Assembly: GCA_016786565.1 (NCBI GenBank)
Contig: JAEUVY010000102.1
Span: forward strand, 1-64,000
Source of the DNA: Flavipsychrobacter sp.
GTDB taxonomy: Bacteria > Bacteroidota > Bacteroidia > Chitinophagales > Chitinophagaceae
Length of the DNA stretch: 64,000 nucleotides
Direction: 5' to 3'
Shown here: piece after piece, positions 34,899-44,712 of the stretch
How the letters are laid out: every line of letters begins with the position of its first letter
How positions within the stretch are numbered: position 1 is the first letter of the stretch
Position numbers and translations under genes: made by a program
The notes under the pieces: generated by a model
What the model was told of the DNA's origin: nothing
The model's input: the letters and a program-made list of their open reading frames with translations, nothing else
Database searches by the model: none

Positions 34899-37865
34899 TC
34901 ACCTGTTTTGCGGTATTTTGAAAGTCAGGGTAATGATAGTACCCTTGCCCGACCGCGAGTCAACGTATAATTTCCCGTTCAGCCTTCCTGCCCGTGTTTG
35001 CATATTGGCGAGACCGTTTCCTTTGCGGGCCACATGCACATCAAATCCCGTCCCGTCATCTTTCAGCACTATCTGCAGTGTGTTCTTCGTCTTCCAACTC
35101 ACATCCATCAGCACCTGCTGTGCCTGAGCATATTTCAGAGCGTTATTCAGCGCCTCTTTGAAGATCATGATCAGGTTCCGGCTCATCTCCATATCCAGCC
35201 GGTATTGCCGCCACTTGCTGTCATCACCGGTAAAAACAAAACGCACATCAGTATCCTGAAACAACTCGTTACCGAAATCGCGTATCCGGTATAGTATCTC
35301 ATACAGAACATCGTTCGATGGCTTCAACGACCACAGAATATCTCTGGTACCGCTGTATAACTGAGAGGTATTGTCCTCTATCTGCCCCAGTATGCGTGTG
35401 GTTTCGGGTGTCAGCGGCAGTTTGGTCTTCAGCACACTCGTCAGCACATTGATCCTTGTGAGCTTATTACCGATCTCGTCATGAAAATCCTCAGCCGTCC
35501 TTGTGCGTATCTTGCCCTGTTCCTCGGCACGCAGTTTTGCCAGCAGTCGCTCTCTGCGCTGCTTACGGCTGCTTATACTATATTGTATGAACACCCCCAG
35601 CAATAGCATGGCACCCAATGCCACAAAGCGAAACCATGCCGTTTTATGGAAAGGCGCCACTATCTCAAACCCGTATCTCAGCTCTTGCGTTGTCACACCT
35701 GCATCGCTGCGGCACTGCACCCTGAACTGGTACTTACCCGGCGGCAATGCCGAATAGGTCACAGTATTTGCCGTCGACCAGTCCGACCATGGCGCATCCG
35801 TCCCCTCAATACGATATCGGTACAACACCTGCTGCGCACCACTCAGGGTCACCGCCTGAAACGTAAACGCGATATTGTTCTTCTTGTACGGCAACTGGAG
35901 ATTATACGGAACACCATACCAGCTATCAAGACTGTCATACCACTGCGGGTCTATCACACTCTCTCCCGCTATCTTCACAGACTGCAGCACTATATGGGTT
36001 GGCAGAGATGTTACAGCCTTGGTATTCGGGTCATAGTGCAGTGCGCCGTTCGTTGTTCCGAACCACAGACTGCCGTCAGGTTGCTTCAGCACAGCATTTA
36101 TATTACTCTCCATGCCCATTATCCCCTGTGCCTTACCATAGAAGTTTACCACCGGCTCAGTTCCATTCCTGTAGCCGATCTTGTGTATCCCAAAGCCGGT
36201 GCCCACCCAGATATTTCCTTCATTATCGGCCACCATATTGTAGATGAAGTCCGACCGCAGACCGGAACTTTTATCGATCACACGCACGCGTCGTGTATCC
36301 AGATCAAATACCAGCACGCCATTGTCCCCGCTGCCAAACCACAGCTCCCTTCCACGTTTCAGAAAACACTGCACCGCCGAGCTGTCCACAATAGTGCTTG
36401 TAACGAATGGCTTAGCCTCCCCCTCATGAAACAACCGCAACCCGCCTTCTGTTGCTATCAGCGTACTGTCATAGCCTATGGTGAGGAAGGAATACACAGG
36501 ACTATTACAAGTATCGGCAAGTTTGAACTCTCCCTGCTCCAATACCATAACACCATTCGTAAAACCTATCCACAAACGATTGAAAGTATCTACATAAAGA
36601 CTGCTTACATAGTTCGATAACAGTGCCTGATCCGGTTGCGCATATTGCCTGAAAATGCCGCCATCGTAGTTCCACAGGCCACGCCCCCTTGTACCTATCC
36701 ACAGCCCTGAATACGGTGTGTAACACAACGACATCACCGGCGGCACCGGGCTCGATGGAAATGAAAGCGGACTTATCTTCTTATCCCTGAAAACATACAA
36801 CCCTGCATCGTAGGTACCTAGAAACAGCGAATCGCGCCCGTTACCTGCAAGGGCCATCACCTGCGCGCTCGGCAATCCGGTGCTGCCGTCAAGCCCGGTA
36901 AACTGCGTACCCGAAAACCTGAATAATCCTTGTCCGTCCGATGCCAGCCATATACTGCCTTCATTGTCGCGCAACACATAATTTACAGTATTGTCGGTCA
37001 ATCCGCTGGCCCGGTTATAAATGGTAAACACATCCTTATCCGCTTTTACCACACCACTCGATGTCCCTATCCACCATGCGCCATTATTATCTACCGCAGC
37101 CGATGTGATCATGCCCTGTATCGTCAGCGGGCTTCCCGAAACTTCAAATAACTTCGGACCACCTGCACCCACAACGTACACCGCTCCGCTCACTGTCATC
37201 AGCACTGCGCCGCCCGCACCGCGAAACAAATGAACAGTGCCTCCGGCCGCCTCTTCGGGCACCTTCCATATAGCGCGCCACTTACCACCTTCATACCGCA
37301 ACAACTCACCATTCTTAGCCGCCAGCAGGCCATTACTGCTATTTACGATTGCCGATACCGAACCTGGTTGTCCGGGTGTCTCGGCAAATCTTATTCCGGC
37401 ATCGGTCACCACATAGAGCGCTCCATTCACACACCACCACACCGAATCGTTCACCACCACTATCTGCTGCTGATAATTGCGCCCGCTCGATACCCCTCCC
37501 TGCAATCTGTAATGCTTAAAGGTCCGCCCGTTGAAACAGGACAGTCCCTCCGAACTGCCTATCCATACATTGTTGTGGCTATCTGTTGCCAGCCCGCGCA
37601 CCATATTGTGCAGCAAGCCGTTGCGCACACTGTAATTGGTAAAATTCCTTCCGTCAAACCTTGACAGCCCACCCAGTGTCCCTATCCATAGGTTACCGGT
37701 CCGGTCCTGTGCCAGACACGTTGCCTGCGACTGAATCAGCCCGTCTTCAACGCTCAGATTATGAAAATGGTAGCGCTGCGCAAATGAACCGGTGCAATAC
37801 AGCATCAAAACAAACAACGGCAGCAACCGTTTCCTTGACCCGAAAAAAGAAAACACCCGTTTCAT
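34899..37865 (-). CDS. Sensor histidine kinase with two-component beta-propeller and Y_Y_Y sensor domain
   Basis: 988 residues. Signal peptide/anchor (to SFAQ), then about 630 residues of reg_prop propeller blades (FHNLSVEDGLIQSQATCLAQ, repeated GNLWIGT and NVWIGSSEGLS units). A Y_Y_Y domain follows (LPPGKYQFRVQCRSDAG, about 720-750), one membrane helix (FVALGAMLLLGVFIQYSI) and a HisKA_3 dimerisation domain with the phospho-acceptor His in FHDEIGNKL. The HATPase_c domain shows NNALKYA, DDGTGFD and KGNGLANM. The sensor is periplasmic. Kinases of this architecture commonly detect polymers or their fragments in Bacteroides, but there the regulators are AraC-fused hybrids; here the partner is a separate NarL-type regulator. 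Confidence 0.94.
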   Translation of the reverse strand: MKRVFSFFGSRKRLLPLFVLMLYCTGSFAQRYHFHNLSVEDGLIQSQATCLAQDRTGNLWIGTLGGLSRFDGRNFTNYSVRNGLLHNMVRGLATDSHNNVWIGSSEGLSCFNGRTFKHYRLQGGVSSGRNYQQQIVVVNDSVWWCVNGALYVVTDAGIRFAETPGQPGSVSAIVNSSNGLLAAKNGELLRYEGGKWRAIWKVPEEAAGGTVHLFRGAGGAVLMTVSGAVYVVGAGGPKLFEVSGSPLTIQGMITSAAVDNNGAWWIGTSSGVVKADKDVFTIYNRASGLTDNTVNYVLRDNEGSIWLASDGQGLFRFSGTQFTGLDGSTGLPSAQVMALAGNGRDSLFLGTYDAGLYVFRDKKISPLSFPSSPVPPVMSLCYTPYSGLWIGTRGRGLWNYDGGIFRQYAQPDQALLSNYVSSLYVDTFNRLWIGFTNGVMVLEQGEFKLADTCNSPVYSFLTIGYDSTLIATEGGLRLFHEGEAKPFVTSTIVDSSAVQCFLKRGRELWFGSGDNGVLVFDLDTRRVRVIDKSSGLRSDFIYNMVADNEGNIWVGTGFGIHKIGYRNGTEPVVNFYGKAQGIMGMESNINAVLKQPDGSLWFGTTNGALHYDPNTKAVTSLPTHIVLQSVKIAGESVIDPQWYDSLDSWYGVPYNLQLPYKKNNIAFTFQAVTLSGAQQVLYRYRIEGTDAPWSDWSTANTVTYSALPPGKYQFRVQCRSDAGVTTQELRYGFEIVAPFHKTAWFRFVALGAMLLLGVFIQYSISSRKQRRERLLAKLRAEEQGKIRTRTAEDFHDEIGNKLTRINVLTSVLKTKLPLTPETTRILGQIEDNTSQLYSGTRDILWSLKPSNDVLYEILYRIRDFGNELFQDTDVRFVFTGDDSKWRQYRLDMEMSRNLIMIFKEALNNALKYAQAQQVLMDVSWKTKNTLQIVLKDDGTGFDVHVARKGNGLANMQTRAGRLNGKLYVDSRSGKGTIITLTFKIPQNR

Positions 37866-37958
37866 AGCTCTGTGAAATTACTTCATATACCTCACATGCG
37901 ACCTGCACACGACTTTTTGCCCCCATAAATACCCCTACTGCAGCCCCTTAAAACAGCG

Positions 37959-37980
37959 ATTGCCTGCAAAGGCAGGCAAT
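37959..37980. repeat. Intergenic palindrome (GCCTGC/GCAGGC type)
   Basis: 9-bp perfect inverted repeat ATTGCCTGC / GCAGGCAAT with a 4-nt loop, in the 289-nt region between the kinase and the next gene. A related GCCTGCC-GGCAGG palindrome occurs at about 51904-51921. Apart from this hairpin, a TACCCCTA site (37930) and the terminator at 38108, the region shows nothing gene-like. Confidence 0.6.
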
Positions 37981-38107
37981 TCTGAGATCATGGTGAAAGG
38001 CAAATATGCTGATGCGCCCGCTTCTCGGGAATAACTTATTTCTGTTGCAAAAGTAGTACCCTACCAATAACCCTGACTACCACTTTTGTGGTATAACTGA
38101 ATAAACA

Positions 38108-38138
38108 GAAGCGGAAGCGCATTCCGCACTTCCGCTTC
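38108..38138 (-). terminator. Probable terminator of the T9SS gene 38155-39180
   Basis: 10-bp stem GAAGCGGAAG / CTTCCGCTTC with an 11-nt loop, 17 nt beyond the stop on the minus strand. The T-tail is weak. Confidence 0.6.
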
Positions 38139-38154
38139 CACACTACTTCCGGCA

Positions 38155-39180
38155 TTACTTCAATACCGAGAACCTCGATGTAAGCTGCATACCCTCACCC
38201 TGCAGGCGCACCATATACATACCATCGCCCAGCATATGCACCGGCACAGCCAGCTCATTTATTCCGGTCTTCAGCTGCTCGTTGTTTGCCCTGTAAACCA
38301 CTTGTCCGGCCATATTGAGTATCGATACACTCACGTTGGTCTGCACCGGCACTTCTACCCTTACGGTTATCTCGTTGGTGGCAGGGTTAGGGAATACCGA
38401 CTGCACCGAACCTGCAGATACCAGTTCATCTACGCTCACGCTTGGCGGCGGTGTGGCTTTATAGTACTTCACATCACTTACATATGGCGTTGCGCTGCCT
38501 GTTGTATCATAGCTCACTGTCAGCAGTGGCGAGTGAAAACCCGACATGTACCACGAGTATTCTTCGGTCTGACGGACATTCACATTCGACATGCCCATAA
38601 AGTATACGCTATCCTTGATGATACGGATAGATTTCGTCCTCAGTACATTATTGAATGTGCCGTTCGGCAACTTCAGTGTACCATAGGCATCGCAGGTACT
38701 GTTTGTGTATCCGCTGATGAAAAGATCAGCGCCCATCATATTGAGCTTCGCCCTGAACGTATCCTTGATAACAGTATTATAGGTCAGAGGAAACTTCGTC
38801 AGCGTGCTGCGGTCGCTGAAAAGCACAGGGCTTCCGTCAGAGAATACACCTATAAGTTCTATGCCGTTTGCACCAGAGATACCATAAGAATATTCACTGT
38901 CGTGGAACATCACGATGTTGGCCCCGGGGAAGGAGTCGCAATAGGGTGTTGCCGCGCAGGCAAGATAAGAAGTGGTGTCGCTGTCGTTCTTCACCAGCGC
39001 CGACATGTCCCACATAACCGATGCGCCCGATGCACCCTTTGTCGCGTGGGCGGTGTCGCATAAGTAACCATAGAACGTGTCGCCGGCTACCGGGTTGTTA
39101 GTTGCTTTGGTGAGGGTCACCTGTCCGAATACAGTTGTTGTTGCTGCCATTACAAGGCCGAGTAGAATTTGCTTTTTCAT
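38155..39180 (-). CDS. Secreted T9SS-sorted protein of unknown function
   Basis: 341 residues from the ATG at 39180; this start puts the signal peptide (MKKQILLGLVMAATTTVFGQ) at the N-terminus, whereas the in-frame ATG at 39213 adds 11 charged residues. The central 240 residues are beta-rich, with three Cys and no recognised motif. The C-terminal 80 residues are a type A sorting domain (VFPNPATNEITVRV, MAGQVVYRANNEQL, GMYMVRLQGEGM). Its cargo role is unknown. A TTACCCCTACT element lies about 150 nt upstream (39328-39335 on plus). Confidence 0.8.
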   Translation of the reverse strand: MKKQILLGLVMAATTTVFGQVTLTKATNNPVAGDTFYGYLCDTAHATKGASGASVMWDMSALVKNDSDTTSYLACAATPYCDSFPGANIVMFHDSEYSYGISGANGIELIGVFSDGSPVLFSDRSTLTKFPLTYNTVIKDTFRAKLNMMGADLFISGYTNSTCDAYGTLKLPNGTFNNVLRTKSIRIIKDSVYFMGMSNVNVRQTEEYSWYMSGFHSPLLTVSYDTTGSATPYVSDVKYYKATPPPSVSVDELVSAGSVQSVFPNPATNEITVRVEVPVQTNVSVSILNMAGQVVYRANNEQLKTGINELAVPVHMLGDGMYMVRLQGEGMQLTSRFSVLK

Positions 39181-39382
39181 GGAATTGAATTGTTTTTTTG
39201 ATTCAGACTCCATTGTTCAAATCCCGTGCCAGTAAAGGGTTTCAGAAGACCAGTTAACAAGAGTTTAGGCTAACCGGCGCTTTGCAGTTAGACTTTCGTT
39301 AAGGGGCAAAAAAAGGCGATTTTTGAGTAGGGGTAAGCGTAGTGTGTGTGCGTTATTACAGGTTTGCACCACCGCTAAAATG

Positions 39383-40549
39383 CTACTGATTGCCGGAACC
39401 ATCCCAATCGGGGTAGTCAGCATTCCAGTTGATCTTTTCACCGGTAGTACCCAGACCCATCAGTTTGTTCAACCGCATCGTGATACCGATCTCGTTATAC
39501 GGGCCTGATATATGATAGTAGGAACGGCCATACTGTATCACAAACTTCTTCAGGTCCACCGTTGCACCAAATGAGAAACCTGCCACACCTTTTATGGTCT
39601 GCAATGCCATTTCCTGCCTGCGCAGCACATTATAGGCACCCGTCACCGATATCTTCTTGCCCAGCGTTATCTGTGCGCCGAAAATGAAATGGCGGAACAA
39701 CTTGTCGGTAAAGTAGCTTTTCTGTTTTGCATTGCTGTCTGTGGTGCTCACCAAGGTATTGGTCTGTATATCCGCCGGATTGTCGTAACGGATATTCCAC
39801 TCATACAAATGATGGACTGTAGTAAAAAGACGCAGCGGCAGGTGCTTGAATCGCTTCGACACGCCCAACTGAAGATCGAACGGAATTGGCTCCGCGGGAT
39901 TCTCAGCCGTATACCGGTCCAGCATCACACCCATATTCTTGGCCACAATACCAATATCCCACATCGAGGCGGTATCGTAATAATTGACACCCACATCCAT
40001 CATAGCGGCAGTGGCACGCGTGGTGTACAAAGACGAGTGCACCATCTTCAGGGCAGCGCCATAACGCCAGTGTTCCCCATAGCTGCGGGCAGCACCCATT
40101 GTTATCGCATAATCCGACGCCTTGAAGTCGCCCTCCTCCACGCCCGTTGCCGTAGTATATTTAAAGGTGCCGTAGTTCATATACTGAACCCCACCAAAGA
40201 AAGAGGTATTTATCTTGGCCGAATGGAAGCCATACAGCAGATTGGAGGCGCTCATACCCGCATACAGCCCGTTATAGTTGAGTTGCAGCTGGTTGTGCAG
40301 ACCCGCCCGCATCAGCGACGGGTTCTGGAACGCCAGCGAGATATCGTTTCCCGGATGGGCTACATTGATCCCTCCCATCGCCGAAACATGCGGCGAATTG
40401 GACAACCTAAGAAATTCAAACGCATACTGACCGCCGTTAACTTGTGCACGGCCCGCCACCGGCATCGCCACGGCAGCAAACAAGGTTGCTGCTGCCACTA
40501 CGCCCTTACACTTTTGTCTGAGTTCTGCTGCCTTTGAAAACGTTCCCAT
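39383..40549 (-). CDS. porQ: Type IX secretion system protein PorQ
   Basis: 388 residues with an N-terminal export signal (ending GRAQ, about residue 35). PorQ-like features: QYAFEFLRLSNSPHVSAMGG near the mature N-terminus, NDISLAFQNPSLM, a PorV/FadL-like beta-barrel with alternating strands, and a C-terminal GITMRLNKLMGL strand. PorQ is an outer-membrane barrel that belongs to the attachment complex linking T9SS cargo to the cell surface. It is the only T9SS machinery gene in this window and is matched by at least nine cargo genes. It lies downstream of fabI on the same strand (109 nt, with a hairpin between). Confidence 0.88.
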   Translation of the reverse strand: MGTFSKAAELRQKCKGVVAAATLFAAVAMPVAGRAQVNGGQYAFEFLRLSNSPHVSAMGGINVAHPGNDISLAFQNPSLMRAGLHNQLQLNYNGLYAGMSASNLLYGFHSAKINTSFFGGVQYMNYGTFKYTTATGVEEGDFKASDYAITMGAARSYGEHWRYGAALKMVHSSLYTTRATAAMMDVGVNYYDTASMWDIGIVAKNMGVMLDRYTAENPAEPIPFDLQLGVSKRFKHLPLRLFTTVHHLYEWNIRYDNPADIQTNTLVSTTDSNAKQKSYFTDKLFRHFIFGAQITLGKKISVTGAYNVLRRQEMALQTIKGVAGFSFGATVDLKKFVIQYGRSYYHISGPYNEIGITMRLNKLMGLGTTGEKINWNADYPDWDGSGNQ

Positions 40550-40608
40550 ATTACTGCCTTGCTCCTGATAAACGTATCGCGCCTTCTTTTATTGTTTCTT
40601 CTCAATAC

Positions 40609-40633
40609 AAGGGCAGGGATCATCCCTGCCCTT
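40609..40633 (-). terminator. Hairpin after fabI (possible terminator)
   Basis: AAGGGCAGGG / CCCTGCCCTT, 10-bp stem with a 5-nt loop, 25 nt after the fabI stop on the minus strand. No T-run follows, so it may only attenuate transcription into porQ or protect the mRNA 3' end. Confidence 0.5.
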
Positions 40634-40658
40634 ACAAGTTCAATATCTGAGATGATAA

Positions 40659-41480
40659 TTATCCGTTTGCTTTCTGCAGGTCTTCCACTATCATAGCGCT
40701 CACGCCCGTATTAGAGAAACCGCCGTCGTGGAAAAGGTTCTGCATGGTCACCATGCGGGTATAGTCGCTGAAGAACATAATGCAGTACTTAGCACAATCT
40801 TCTGCGCTGGCATTACCCAGTGGCGACATTTTATCGGCATAGCTGTAGAACACATCAAAGCCCGACACACCCGAACCAGCTGTAGTTACGGTTGGCGACT
40901 GTGATATTGTGTTCACACGCACTTTTTTCTTGAAACCGTAATGGTAACCAAAGCTGCGGGCAATGCTTTCCAGCACCGCTTTCGCGTCAGCCATATCGTT
41001 ATATCCCGGGAAGGTACGCTGAGCCGCTATATAGCTCAGCGCCACTACCGATCCCCATTCGTTGATCGCGTCTGCCTTCATGGCTGCCTGCAGCACCCTG
41101 TGCAGCGACAATGCCGATATATCCAGGGTCTTCAGGAAGTTCTCGTGATTGCTTTCTGTGTAAGGGATTGTTTTGCGCACGTTTGGCGACATACCTATCG
41201 AGTGCAGAATGAAATCCACCTTGCCACCCAGTATCTCCATGCTCTTTACCATCAGCGCGTCCAGATCAGCGTCCGACGTTGCATCTGCAGGTATCACCTG
41301 CGCGTTGCATTGTGCAGCCAGTTCATTGATCTTGCCCATGCGCAGTGCTATTGGCGCGTTGGTCAGCACTATCTCAGCACCCTCGGCCACAGCCTCCAGT
41401 GCGGTTTTCCATGCAATTGAGCGTTCGTCCAGCGCTCCGAAAATGATCCCTTTCTTTCCTTTAAGCAATTGATTTGCCAT
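40659..41480 (-). CDS. fabI: Enoyl-[acyl-carrier-protein] reductase (NADH)
   Basis: 273 residues, typical of FabI. Near the N-terminus is the FabI-type nucleotide site GIIFGALDERSIAW. The catalytic block is SYIAAQRTFPGYNDMADAK: Tyr160 and Lys167 give the Y-x6-K signature that separates FabI from Y-x3-K short-chain dehydrogenases. HSIGMSP and the substrate loop after TISQSPTVT also match. It performs the last reduction of the fatty-acid elongation cycle and is the target of triclosan-type inhibitors. No change of motif residues is visible. Confidence 0.96.
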   Translation of the reverse strand: MANQLLKGKKGIIFGALDERSIAWKTALEAVAEGAEIVLTNAPIALRMGKINELAAQCNAQVIPADATSDADLDALMVKSMEILGGKVDFILHSIGMSPNVRKTIPYTESNHENFLKTLDISALSLHRVLQAAMKADAINEWGSVVALSYIAAQRTFPGYNDMADAKAVLESIARSFGYHYGFKKKVRVNTISQSPTVTTAGSGVSGFDVFYSYADKMSPLGNASAEDCAKYCIMFFSDYTRMVTMQNLFHDGGFSNTGVSAMIVEDLQKANG

Positions 41481-41587
41481 ATATTCAATTAAATAATTAC
41501 CAAATGTTATTTGACCACAAACCCCAAACCCCTTACAGGGGATTGGGGTAATGCAATATTATGAAGACCGTTCAGAACTATACGATC

Positions 41588-42601
41588 CTAGTACGTCTCG
41601 TATTGAATATCATACACCGTAGTGAACTTGTTCAGCACACTATCTACCTCTTCAACACGTGTCTGGGTGATCTTGCTGAAAGCGTCTATGTTGTAATAAA
41701 TAGACGCGCTGCGGTTACGCGATGTTACCGATTCAACCAGGTGTGCGTTCTGGAATATGTTGCGTCCATACATAGTGAAAGACTCCAGTTGCAGCCAGTC
41801 GCCTATGCGGTTTGCTTTTTCTGTGTAGAAATGATAGCCCTCATTCACCCATGTAAGACCCGGATACATAAGGCTGTCGGCCTTGTTCACAGTATCTTTC
41901 GCGTAGATGTACGTCTGCATGTAAGGATTCGCCCTCGTATGCGTCAGGCTGTTATACCGATACAGGAACGCAGTATCTGTCACTTTAGGATAGGTCAGTA
42001 TCTTCATCATTTTCAGCGGCAATGTCATACCGTCAAGGGTGATGTTCAGGTTGCCGTCGTGACTGTGTTTCAGGAAGTCTCCGTTCACTGAAGTGTACTT
42101 CGAGAAATCGGTAACAGTAATGTTCCTGTAGCTGGTACCTACACGCGTAGCACGCGTCATCAGTCGTCCCAGATACTCGTATGAAGTGATCATGTTCGGT
42201 GTGTAAGACTTCACCACCATACCCTCGTTGTTCAGCTTAAAGGTGTCCACCTCTACCATTGTGTTGGTCAGCAGGTTCACCGTTTTCTTGATCACCGTAT
42301 CAGGCTTTGTATAATCGAACGTAATGAACTTATGGATCTCAAAAGAATCGTTGCCGGTATAAGTGATCTTCACCAGGCGGTTCAGGTTGTCATAGTTAAA
42401 CCTGAAGCTCTCCGTGATCTTGCTGGTCACTCCGTTCGTAGCAGGATTTGCCCACTGAATGGTTGTGATCTTGTTATAAGACAACATCCGCTCATTATTG
42501 GGGGTAGGTGCACTGGAATGAACGGGCTTTTTACACGATGTGCCTACAACGGACAATCCCATAACAATGGCAACAACGTATAGTAAAAAACTATTTCTCA
42601 T
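41588..42601 (-). CDS. Lipoprotein with YD-repeat-like beta-sheet
   Basis: 337 residues from the ATG at 42601, which puts the signal peptide (MRNSFLLYVVAIVMGLSVVG) first; the longer frame adds 16 residues. A Cys in VGTSCKK is the probable lipidation site. The body has RHS/YD-like strands (SFRFNYDNLNRLVKITYTG, KLNNEGMVVKSYTPN, SYEYLGRLMTRATR), a pattern seen in Bacteroidota DUF4595-like lipoproteins. Function unknown. Same strand as fabI; 107 nt lie between its stop and the fabI start. Confidence 0.72.
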   Translation of the reverse strand: MRNSFLLYVVAIVMGLSVVGTSCKKPVHSSAPTPNNERMLSYNKITTIQWANPATNGVTSKITESFRFNYDNLNRLVKITYTGNDSFEIHKFITFDYTKPDTVIKKTVNLLTNTMVEVDTFKLNNEGMVVKSYTPNMITSYEYLGRLMTRATRVGTSYRNITVTDFSKYTSVNGDFLKHSHDGNLNITLDGMTLPLKMMKILTYPKVTDTAFLYRYNSLTHTRANPYMQTYIYAKDTVNKADSLMYPGLTWVNEGYHFYTEKANRIGDWLQLESFTMYGRNIFQNAHLVESVTSRNRSASIYYNIDAFSKITQTRVEEVDSVLNKFTTVYDIQYETY

Positions 42602-42723
42602 ACGGAGATTTTTAACATTAGAAACGTAAAAATAGTAAATACACATCAATAGTCAATCAATACTTCAAAAAATCAGACAGGCCGTTCGGCACCGTCATTT
42701 CACTCAGTTTCAGCCTTTTCAGG

Positions 42724-43992
42724 TCACAGTTGGCCGGCCATTTCCCTCAGCAATGCCGCCACACCCGCCACACGGTTCAGCGTCACCGCCTCCGGCTTAT
42801 CAAACACATCATGATAATACCCCATACCTCCGTTCGAATAGAGGAAGAACGCCGGCACCCCTGCCTCGGTAAAATGGTAGTGGTCGCTGTTGGCGGCTTT
42901 ACCCCGGCTTTTAACAACCGGCAGATACCCGCCCTTGCTGTTCACCTCCTGCATCCGCGCAAAAGCGGCGGGGTATTCAGTCGCATTCACCACGGTCACC
43001 CCGTCGGTCGCGTCGCCCATTATGTCCACGTTCACCACAAAACGCACCTTGCTCAGCGGCACCACCGGATACTTCACATAATACTCCGACCCCAGCAAAC
43101 CGGCCTCCTCCCCGCTGAAGGCAATAAACATCAGGGTGTACCGTTGCGGGTGCGCGGCAAACCACCTGGCCAGCCACAGCAACATGGCCGTGCCGCTGGC
43201 ATTGTCGCTGGCACCGGGGAAAACCGCCGACCCCATCCTGCCCAGGTGGTCGTAGTGCGCCGAAAATATGATCACACTGTCCGACGCTGTGCCCGGCACC
43301 ATACCTATTACGTTGTCACATTCGTGCTGCTCCTCCTTTGCCTCCACTGTTGCCGATACCAGCGTACCCACGGGCGGCACTGCCGTATCGGGTATGTTGA
43401 AGACTGTCGCCCTCATCTGCCCCGGCGCCACCGTCCACATCAGCTTGCCATGCTCCGGCATCAGGTAGCAACCTGCCGGCAATAGCTGTGCAAAGTAAGG
43501 CAGCGGTATGCCCGCATTGCGGCAAAAACTATCGGCATGCAGCACCAGCCACGCTGCCGACCGGTCCAGTTGTCCCAGCGCCGCCTTCATGTCTTCTGTC
43601 CGGGTGATGCCCGCAAAGTCGGCCAGCTTCAGCGGCAGGTCCCTTACGGTTATCGGGCTGCTTGCCGCAGCCACCAGGTACTCCACGCCTGTCTTCAACG
43701 TTTTGCCATTGTAGGCAAGCGCCACCTCACCCGGGAACGTATTGACCGGCACCGAATAGTGCTGCCTGTAATTGCGCAGCGGCCTCGGGCTCTTCAACCC
43801 AACCGCCTTGAACTCTGCACCAATATAGTCTGCCGCCCGCTCCACCCCACCGGCCACATATCCGCGGCCGGCCATTTCAGGCGCGGCCAGTGCATGTATG
43901 TGTTGTCGTAGCACGGCCTTTATGGCACTACTGTCTGTTTGGGCGTGCGCCGCCATCGCAGGCCACACCAGCATCATCAGCAATCGTTTCAT
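42724..43992 (-). CDS. Secreted M28 family zinc metallopeptidase
   Basis: 422 residues with a signal peptide (to AAHAQ). Two-zinc M28 residues are in order: HYDHLG (His and the catalytic Asp), GASDNASGTAMLL (bridging Asp), FSGEEAGLLGS (general-base Glu and zinc Glu), NVDIMGD (zinc Asp) and a final zinc His in NSDHYHFTEAGVPAFFLYS. A PA-domain-like insertion occupies roughly residues 120-220. It is an aminopeptidase or carboxypeptidase of the periplasm or surface. It is the last gene of a three-gene set on this strand with the M15 dipeptidase (24 nt gap) and DUF4834, suggesting peptide scavenging or wall turnover. Confidence 0.92.
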   Translation of the reverse strand: MKRLLMMLVWPAMAAHAQTDSSAIKAVLRQHIHALAAPEMAGRGYVAGGVERAADYIGAEFKAVGLKSPRPLRNYRQHYSVPVNTFPGEVALAYNGKTLKTGVEYLVAAASSPITVRDLPLKLADFAGITRTEDMKAALGQLDRSAAWLVLHADSFCRNAGIPLPYFAQLLPAGCYLMPEHGKLMWTVAPGQMRATVFNIPDTAVPPVGTLVSATVEAKEEQHECDNVIGMVPGTASDSVIIFSAHYDHLGRMGSAVFPGASDNASGTAMLLWLARWFAAHPQRYTLMFIAFSGEEAGLLGSEYYVKYPVVPLSKVRFVVNVDIMGDATDGVTVVNATEYPAAFARMQEVNSKGGYLPVVKSRGKAANSDHYHFTEAGVPAFFLYSNGGMGYYHDVFDKPEAVTLNRVAGVAALLREMAGQL

Positions 43993-44016
43993 AACTAACT
44001 ATTGACAGTGAATGTA

Positions 44017-44712
44017 CTACCTGAACGCGGAGAAAGGCACATCTGCCACCTCATAACTTTTGTCGCGCCAGTGGTAGTGCCACCACTCGGTGGGCACAAA
44101 ATTGAAGCCGTGTTTCCACATCACCCCCTTCAGCAGGCGCCGGTTGTCCAGCACCCTTTGCGGCAGGTAGGCAAATGAATGATGGGCGGTATCGGTAAAA
44201 CTATCGTAGCCCGTGCCCATATCCAGCTCCTCCCCTGTCTTCAGGTCCACAAGAGTGATGTCCACAGCAATGCCTCGGTTGTGGTGGCTGCCCTTCCTGG
44301 GGTTGGCAGTGTAGCGCCTGTCGGTGGTATGCCGCCACAGCGAGCACGTTACGCTGAACGGGCGGTACGCGTCATACACCTTCAGGCCCAGCCCCTTCAT
44401 GGCCAGTTCGGCCTGCACCTTCTTCAGCGCGTTGGCGGGTGCAGCACGCAGCAGCAGCACATGATCGGTGTACAGCACCCTATGAGTAAAATTGTTGGTA
44501 GTGGCGTAGCGTATATCCGCTACAATGCCGGGTATCAACTGTTGCAGTTGCACAAACTGCGCTCCTTCTCTACCCTTCACCGATGCTTCGAGCGATCGCA
44601 GGTCCGATACAACGGGCGCATCGCAGTGGCAGGGTGTCACCTGCGCCCCTGCGGCAAACGGGTACATCAAGTATAGCCACAACAGATGCCGCATAGAAAA
44701 GGCTCCGGTCAT
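44017..44712 (-). CDS. D-alanyl-D-alanine dipeptidase (M15, VanX/DdpX type)
   Basis: 231 residues with a signal peptide (MRHLLWLYLMYPFAAGAQ after six extra residues). Zinc and catalytic motifs: SHHNRGIAVDI (SxHxxGxAxD), then EWWHYHW (Glu base and His ligand), with GTGYDSF between, as in VanX. It cleaves D-Ala-D-Ala dipeptides or related muropeptides. The ATG at 44712 overlaps the stop of DUF4834 as ATGA, so the two genes are translationally coupled. The alternative start is ATG 44694. VanX-type function in resistance is not implied, because no VanH/VanA genes are present; cell-wall recycling is more likely. Confidence 0.9.
   Translation of the reverse strand: MTGAFSMRHLLWLYLMYPFAAGAQVTPCHCDAPVVSDLRSLEASVKGREGAQFVQLQQLIPGIVADIRYATTNNFTHRVLYTDHVLLLRAAPANALKKVQAELAMKGLGLKVYDAYRPFSVTCSLWRHTTDRRYTANPRKGSHHNRGIAVDITLVDLKTGEELDMGTGYDSFTDTAHHSFAYLPQRVLDNRRLLKGVMWKHGFNFVPTEWWHYHWRDKSYEVADVPFSAFR

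Noticed and set aside
44017..44712. Vancomycin-resistance VanX
   Set aside because: No VanH, VanA/B or VanRS genes nearby; stand-alone M15 dipeptidases are common in cell-wall recycling.
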